From NCBI GenBank assembly GCA_036389715.1, contig DASVWH010000136.1, positions 1 to 36,383 on the forward strand: 36,383 nucleotides of DNA, written 5' to 3'. The first letter of the stretch is position 1. Each line of letters starts with the position of its first letter. The notes below the pieces were generated by a model, which saw only the letters and a program-made list of their open reading frames with translations, did no database searches and was not told where the DNA came from. Below are positions 32,120 to 36,383 of the stretch, piece after piece. The DNA comes from DASVWH01 sp036389715 (GTDB taxonomy: Bacteria > Acidobacteriota > Blastocatellia > Pyrinomonadales > Pyrinomonadaceae). A program made the position numbers and the translations under genes.

Positions 32120-32620
32120 TTAGGACGCGCCGCCCCCGGCGGGCTTGACGCCCTTTCTGCGGTCGGCGACCAGGCCGATTTGCGTCACCCCGCCAGCCTC
32201 TTCCGAGCGGACGACATCAATGATGCCGACCACCTGTCCGTAGCTGACGTTGATGCCGCTCTTGATGTAGACGATCTTCTCTTCGTCCGTCTTCTTCTTG
32301 TCAACTTCCCTTTTGAGGTCTTCGGCCAGGCTCTTTCTGCCGGGGTCCGAGGGGCTCTTCAAATCCCCGATCGTGTACCGGGTCTTGCCGAGATAGAACT
32401 CGCCGTCGTTCGGGATCGAGATGACCAGCGAATCCTGCGAAGAGATGGCTTTATCGTCTTCCGGGTTAGCCGTGTTCTTCGGAATATCAACCGAGATTCC
32501 CTGCTGCAAGTTGGGCGTGACGAGCATGAAGATAATCAAGAGCACCAACATGATGTCGACCATCGGCGTGACGTTGATCTCGGAGTTGAGTCCGCCTCCT
32601 CCGCCTGATGACATTCCCAT
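32120..32620 (-). CDS. exbD: ExbD/TolR-family biopolymer transport protein (first copy)
   Basis: The 166-residue protein opens MGMSSGGGGG, like its neighbour. It has a single membrane helix containing the conserved Asp (NVTPMVDIMLVLLIIFMLV) and a periplasmic domain with SYGQVVGIIDVVRSE near the end. GGGAG sits nine bases before the ATG. It lies between exbB and the second exbD, all on the minus strand. It pairs with ExbB to use proton flow for outer-membrane energy transfer. Confidence 0.93.
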   Translation of the reverse strand: MGMSSGGGGGLNSEINVTPMVDIMLVLLIIFMLVTPNLQQGISVDIPKNTANPEDDKAISSQDSLVISIPNDGEFYLGKTRYTIGDLKSPSDPGRKSLAEDLKREVDKKKTDEEKIVYIKSGINVSYGQVVGIIDVVRSEEAGGVTQIGLVADRRKGVKPAGGGAS

Positions 32621-32732
32621 ATCTTAAATCTCCCTTCAGAGCGGCCTGGCCGGGGCCAGGCGCGCCTCTTCGCCATCCGGCCTCTGCCCGGATCACAGCG
32701 TCTGGCGCGCGCCCCGCCGCTCTCTCGATTCT

Positions 32733-33530
32733 TTAGGCGTTCAATTGACGCGTTCGGTTCTTGAGGAAATAGTCGATCAGCTCTGAGGCCGAGTTGTCCA
32801 TCTCGACGACGAAGCTATCGACTTTTCCGGTAAAGTAGTTGAAAAGCCAGACGGCGGGCACGGCCACGACCAGGCCCAGCGCGGTCGTAATCAGTGCTTC
32901 CGAAATACCGCCGGCGACGGCCGCGATACCTGCCGACTCGGCGTTCTTCATGCTCTGGAAGGCGTGGAGAATGCCGTACACCGTGCCGAAGAGACCGACG
33001 AACGGAGCGGTCGAGCCGATGGTCGCCAGGCCCGAGAGGCCGCGCCGAAACTCGGCCGTCTTAATCGCGATGGCGCGTTGCAGCGCACGCTTAGAGGCTT
33101 CGATCTCGTCGCCGGAAATCTCGGAAGACTGTTCGTGCGCGCGGAATTCTTGCAGGCCGGAGTTGACCACCATCGCCAGGTGCGAGCGCCTGTGCTTGTC
33201 GCTGATGTTGATGGCCTCTTCGATGCGGTCGTTCTTGAGAGCCTGGGCGACGCGCGGGGCGAACTCGCGCGACTGCTTCTTGGCCTGCGAATAGGTCAGG
33301 TAACGCTCGACCATGATCGCGATTGAATAGACGGACATGAGCAGCAGAATGCCGACCACGGTGTAGGCGACGGCGTCCAGGTTCTTGAATATCTCATACA
33401 TCGAGAACTTGGTTTCGTCGGCCCCACCGCCAGCGCCGCCAGCCGGGCTCGCGGCCGGACTGGCCGCCGCATCCTGCAAGAACATGAGAAAGCCGTAGGC
33501 TTTCACGATAAGGCTCATTAGAATGGTCAC
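32733..33530 (-). CDS. exbB: ExbB/TolQ/MotA-family proton channel
   Basis: About 265 residues with three membrane segments: one near the N-terminus after an Ala-rich stretch (DAVAYTVVGILLLMSVYSIAI) and two in the C-terminal core. The core holds LSGLATIGSTAPFVGLFGTVYGILHAF and ITTALGLVVAVPAVWLFNYF (parts of the conserved MotA/TolQ/ExbB domain). I chose the GTG at 33530, because GGAGG lies eight bases before it; the frame also allows a TTG at 33545, but that codon overlaps the ribosome site itself. It follows tonB and precedes two exbD genes. Confidence 0.93.
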   Translation of the reverse strand: MTILMSLIVKAYGFLMFLQDAAASPAASPAGGAGGGADETKFSMYEIFKNLDAVAYTVVGILLLMSVYSIAIMVERYLTYSQAKKQSREFAPRVAQALKNDRIEEAINISDKHRRSHLAMVVNSGLQEFRAHEQSSEISGDEIEASKRALQRAIAIKTAEFRRGLSGLATIGSTAPFVGLFGTVYGILHAFQSMKNAESAGIAAVAGGISEALITTALGLVVAVPAVWLFNYFTGKVDSFVVEMDNSASELIDYFLKNRTRQLNA

Positions 33531-33586
33531 GGTAAACGCCTCCAAATGTTTTCAATTAAATTTGATGCCGATCAGGTTGCAGGCCG

Positions 33587-33617
33587 GGAGCAAGGGGCCG
33601 CGCGGCCCCTCGCTTCC
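33587..33617. repeat. GC-rich palindrome between tonB and exbB
   Basis: An 18-base perfect palindrome at 33593-33610 (GGGGCCG, a CG centre, CGGCCCC, with A/T flanks) is extended by imperfect GGAGC/GCTTCC pairing. It lies 22 bases after the tonB stop codon. There is no T-run in the gene direction, so it may attenuate transcription or protect mRNA ends rather than terminate. Confidence 0.5.
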
Positions 33618-33631
33618 AAAGCAATCCCGTA

Positions 33632-34444
33632 CTACTGAGCAACGAAGTTATAGGTGATGACGCCGGTCACTTTCACGGCCTGGCCGGAAAGCTGCGTGGG
33701 CGAGAACCGCGCTCCATAGGCGGCCTGGACGGCGGCCTGCTGTAAGAGCGGGTGACCACTGACGGCGCGGGCTGAAACGACCTTCCCGCTCTCGTCAATG
33801 GTGACCTGCACCGTGACGGTGCCGGAAGCGTGCGCGGCCCTGGCAATCGCCGGGTAGGCGGGCTTCGGCAGGTTGACGGCCTTACCGTTGAGCACGCCGC
33901 CCGAGATCGGAGCTTTGGGCTTGGGCGCAGGAGTCGGCGTGGGCTTCGGCGGCGGCGGCGGCGGTTCATCCGCGACTACGGGAGCGGGCGGGCCGCTTGA
34001 GACGGGCGGGCCGCTGGCGTTGGTGTCGCCGAAGGGGCTGCCGCCGCTGGGCGGAATGTAGTCACGATTGCCTTTGGCCGCACCCGGAATCGGCGGAGAC
34101 TGTCCCTCTCTGGAAACGGAAGTCCCCTTCGGGGCGACCTCCGGCCGCTCGGTGACGAATTCCCGGACCGTGGCCACCTGCTGCTCGACCTGGACCTTCT
34201 GCTGTTTTGGGGCTTCCTGCTGCTTCTGCTGCTGGACGGGCGCTTGCTCTTCGACGACGACGGGCGTGATGAGCTTCAGATCGGCCAGCATCTGCGTATC
34301 CATGTGCATATCAGCCCCTTTGATGGCCGCCACCAGGAGGATAGCCCCCAGAATAGCGTAGACCCCCATAGTGGCCAGAAGAAACGAGCCTTTCCTCGCC
34401 GTATCCTCTTTGTGCGAAGTAGACTCGACCAAATGCTCGAACAT
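33632..34444 (-). CDS. tonB: TonB-family energy transducer
   Basis: The 270-residue protein has the classic TonB plan. A short cytoplasmic start is followed by one membrane helix (about 23-42, ATMGVYAILGAILLVAAI), a Gln- and Pro-rich periplasmic spacer with a PPPPPPKPTPTPAPKP run, and a C-terminal TonB domain. The latter has PAYPAIARAAHASGTVTVQV, DESGKVVSARAVSGHPLL and the final ITYNF strand. GGGAGG lies before the ATG. It is the first gene of a tonB-exbB-exbD-exbD operon that powers nutrient uptake through outer-membrane receptors. Confidence 0.95.
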   Translation of the reverse strand: MFEHLVESTSHKEDTARKGSFLLATMGVYAILGAILLVAAIKGADMHMDTQMLADLKLITPVVVEEQAPVQQQKQQEAPKQQKVQVEQQVATVREFVTERPEVAPKGTSVSREGQSPPIPGAAKGNRDYIPPSGGSPFGDTNASGPPVSSGPPAPVVADEPPPPPPKPTPTPAPKPKAPISGGVLNGKAVNLPKPAYPAIARAAHASGTVTVQVTIDESGKVVSARAVSGHPLLQQAAVQAAYGARFSPTQLSGQAVKVTGVITYNFVAQ

Positions 34445-34809
34445 TTCGTGTGTCCTCCCTATTCCGGTGCCAAATGGTCAGGGGTGTGAAAAATTCAAGA
34501 ACTCAAAGATTGCTTCTCAAAAGCCGCCGCCAGCTCGCCCCGCTGGAGTATCACTTTAGAATAGTTGTAAGGGGGAAGCAGCAGTCGTCCGACGCTATGA
34601 AGACGCCGTTAAGTTTAACCCGACTACTGCGCGGGAATGAGTCAACTTACCAGCCATCCAGAGCATAGACCACCGCGCCTCCGGTCCGTTCACATACATG
34701 AAACGCGGGCGCGATTTCGAGAATATTTAATTGGCCAGCAACAGCGGCAGTCTATGCCGCGCGGCACAATAAAGTCAAGCGCAAAAGTATTTTTATGCGA
34801 GAGAAAACT
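34445..34809. other. Gene-free leader region upstream of tonB
   Basis: These 365 bases lie between the secF stop codon and the tonB start. They hold the promoter described separately (34749-34778), so tonB would have an unusually long leader of about 300 bases. Small stems such as CCAGC/GCTGG near 34530 and GTTAA/TTAAC near 34610 are present. No known riboswitch was recognised. Confidence 0.5.
34749..34778 (-). promoter_or_regulatory. Candidate tonB operon promoter with palindromic spacer
   Basis: On the minus strand TTGACT (34773-34778) and TAGACT (34749-34754) are 18 bases apart. A perfect 12-base palindrome TGCCGCGCGGCA (34755-34766) directly abuts the -10 inside the spacer, the usual place for a repressor operator. 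The regulator is unknown; the sequence does not look like a Fur box. Confidence 0.5.
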
Positions 34810-35889
34810 TCAGGAACGCGCGGCCCCCTGCGGCTCGTTGACGACGCCGCCACCGCCCGTTCTGGCACGCCGTGTGCGGGCCGTCTGCTGGCCGCTGCGC
34901 CCGCCAGCCCCGGTCGGGGGCGTTTGCACGTTCGCGTGGTTCAAACGCTGCTGCCACCAGACCATAATGGGGCTCGCGATGGCGATGGAAGAGTAGGTTC
35001 CGAAGACGATGCCGATCAGGAGCGCGAGCGAAAAACCGCGCAGCACCTCGCCGCCGAAAAGGACCATCGCCAGGACGGAGAGGAAGACCAGCCCGGAAGT
35101 GATGACGGTGCGGGAAAGCGTCTGGTTGATCGAATCGTTGGTCACTTTGTAGAGTGAGTCGCGGCGATGCAGGCGCAGGTTCTCGCGGATGCGGTCGAAG
35201 ACGACGATAGTGTCGTTGACGGAGAAGCCGACAAGCGTCAGGAGCGCCGCGATGACCGTCAGGCTGATCTCCCACTGGAAGATGGAGAAGATGCCGAGCG
35301 TTACCAGCACGTCGTGGAAGACGGCGATGACGGCCGCAGCCCCATACGTCCACTCGAAGCGAAAACCGATGTAGGCCAGGATGCCGAGCAACGCGGCGAG
35401 TGTCACGGAGACGGCCTGGAGGCGCAACTGTTTACCGGCGACAGGCCCGACCGATTCCTTGCTCTCGATGCGGTAAGCGTCGTTCTCCTGGCCGAAGGTA
35501 TTGAGCGCGTTCTTGACCTTGGCGCTGGCCGGGTCGACTTCGGCCTGCGCCTCTGCGCTATTGGCTTCCGCCACCCCTTGCTGCGCCAGCTTGATGAGCA
35601 TCTGGTTCGGGTCGTTGGCGACGGGCTGGATGATGGCGTCGTGCAGGCCCTGGCTGACGAGCGTCGAGCGAATGGCGTCGGCCGAGGGCGTCTGCTTGAG
35701 GAACCTGACGGTGACGACCGTGCCGCCCTTGAAATCCACCCCGAGGTTGAAGGCCTCGGTTCCGCCCGGCGTGGCCTGCCGGATAATGGCCGACGCCAGC
35801 CCGACCAGCATCAACAGCACGGAGACAATAATAAAGACACGGCGATTCGCCAGCCAGTCAATACGAACGTCTTTGAAGAATTGAATCAT
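34810..35889 (-). CDS. secF: Protein translocase subunit SecF
   Basis: The 359-residue protein starts at the ATG at 35889 (MIQFFKDVRIDWLANRR); an in-frame TTG seven codons upstream lies in a repeat and is unlikely. It has the SecF layout of six membrane helices, with VDFKGGTVVTVRFL after helix 1 and a periplasmic P1 domain. The conserved GFSVNDTIVVFDRIREN sits in helix 4-5, and SRTVITSGLVFLSVLAMVLFG near the end. With SecD it completes proton-driven export through SecYEG. The C-terminus has a Gly/Arg-rich tail. It follows secD with an 82-base repeat-bearing gap. Confidence 0.95.
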   Translation of the reverse strand: MIQFFKDVRIDWLANRRVFIIVSVLLMLVGLASAIIRQATPGGTEAFNLGVDFKGGTVVTVRFLKQTPSADAIRSTLVSQGLHDAIIQPVANDPNQMLIKLAQQGVAEANSAEAQAEVDPASAKVKNALNTFGQENDAYRIESKESVGPVAGKQLRLQAVSVTLAALLGILAYIGFRFEWTYGAAAVIAVFHDVLVTLGIFSIFQWEISLTVIAALLTLVGFSVNDTIVVFDRIRENLRLHRRDSLYKVTNDSINQTLSRTVITSGLVFLSVLAMVLFGGEVLRGFSLALLIGIVFGTYSSIAIASPIMVWWQQRLNHANVQTPPTGAGGRSGQQTARTRRARTGGGGVVNEPQGAARS

Positions 35890-35905
35890 GATGAAATAGT
35901 AAATA

Positions 35906-35966
35906 GTCAATGGTCAATGGTAAATCGTGACGGCCTGCTATTGACCATTCACCATTGACCATTGAC
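35906..35966. repeat. Tandem/inverted repeat between secD and secF
   Basis: A perfect 16-bp inverted pair lies at 35906-35921 and 35951-35966, each arm made of two 7-base TCAATGG-type units, with another TTGACCATT copy at 35941-35949 inside the loop. It fills most of the gap between the two genes. It looks like a short intergenic repeat element rather than a terminator. Confidence 0.65.
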
Positions 35967-35971
35967 CGAAT

Positions 35972-36383
35972 TTAAATACTGAGCGACTCCGCGCGCCTGC
36001 CCTTGCGATTGAGGAGCCAGATAAAGATTGTGCGCGACACGTAGACGGCCGAGAAGAGATTGACGACGAGGCCGAAGATGAGTGTCACGGCAAAGCCACG
36101 AATCGGCCCCGTGCCGAAGACGAAGAGAAAGAGCGACGAGATAACGGTCGTCACGTGCGTGTCAATGATGGTCACGAAGGCGCGCGCAAACCCCTGCTCG
36201 ACGGCCGAAGGGACGGTCTTGCCGGTCCGCCACTCCTCGCGTATCCTCTCGAAAATCAACACGTTAGAGTCTACAGCCATGCCGATGGTGAGGATGATGC
36301 CGGCGATTCCCGGCAGCGTCAGCGTCGCCTTGAACATGACGAGCACGGCGAGCATCAGAATCATGTTCAGGATCAGCGCGACC
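35972..36383 (-). CDS. secD: Protein translocase subunit SecD, C-terminal part (5' end outside window)
   Basis: The reading frame is open through the right window edge, so this is only the C-terminal 136 residues of SecD; the ATG at 36364 is internal. It contains the SecD membrane-half hallmarks: TLPGIAGIILTIGMAVDSNVL and IFERIREE, then HVTTVISSLFLFVFGTGPIRGFAVTL, and the final cytoplasmic NRKGRR. SecD forms a proton-driven partner with SecF in protein export, and the gene order secD-secF is conserved. Confidence 0.95.
   Translation of the reverse strand, partial: VALILNMILMLAVLVMFKATLTLPGIAGIILTIGMAVDSNVLIFERIREEWRTGKTVPSAVEQGFARAFVTIIDTHVTTVISSLFLFVFGTGPIRGFAVTLIFGLVVNLFSAVYVSRTIFIWLLNRKGRRAESLSI

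Overview
The window looks like a stretch of a Gram-negative chromosome, most plausibly from an Acidobacteriota-type bacterium (Blastocatellia-like). That placement is an inference: the evidence is TonB with two ExbD proteins and ExbB, several lipoprotein signals, multiheme-type secreted oxidoreductases, ASPIC/FG-GAP proteins, and recalled gene neighbourhoods. No search could be run. Two very different halves meet at a tRNA-Val gene near 23.75 kb.

Left half (about 1-23.7 kb): an enediyne-type biosynthetic gene cluster. On the minus strand, read right to left, it encodes UnbL (DUF1702), two tandem exported di-heme cytochrome c oxidoreductases, an exported protein with a SnoaL/NTF2-like domain, UnbV (FG-GAP/ASPIC), UnbU (RnfD/NqrB-like membrane protein), an enediyne iterative polyketide synthase of 1929 residues (KS-AT-ACP-KR-DH-PPTase, with recognisable catalytic residues in every domain) and the hotdog thioesterase that releases its polyene. 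UnbV, UnbU, PKSE and TE overlap or nearly touch and should be one transcript. An AraC-type regulator follows, then a bromoperoxidase-type vanadium haloperoxidase homologue and an SRPBCC/AHSA1 protein. On the plus strand at the left edge are the 3' end of another ASPIC protein and an RND (MMPL) transporter fused in frame to a LolA-like lipoprotein domain. All five members of the conserved enediyne core set (PKSE, TE, UnbL, UnbV, UnbU) are present. The heme proteins and the haloperoxidase homologue are not part of that core as I know it, and are the best candidates for new tailoring or redox chemistry. The product structure cannot be predicted from this window.

Right half (23.7-36.4 kb): ordinary core genes. 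These are tRNA-Val(GAC), an ABC-F ATPase, a parvulin-type lipoprotein chaperone, ribosomal protein L28 (rpmB, the only plus-strand gene here), ridA, a bifunctional-type rel/spoT, a TPR lipoprotein, a tonB-exbB-exbD-exbD energy-transduction operon, and secD-secF (secD cut by the window edge). Several intergenic spaces hold long, nearly perfect inverted repeats. The most striking is a perfect 22-bp stem in the rel leader.

No integrase, transposase, CRISPR array or rRNA was seen.
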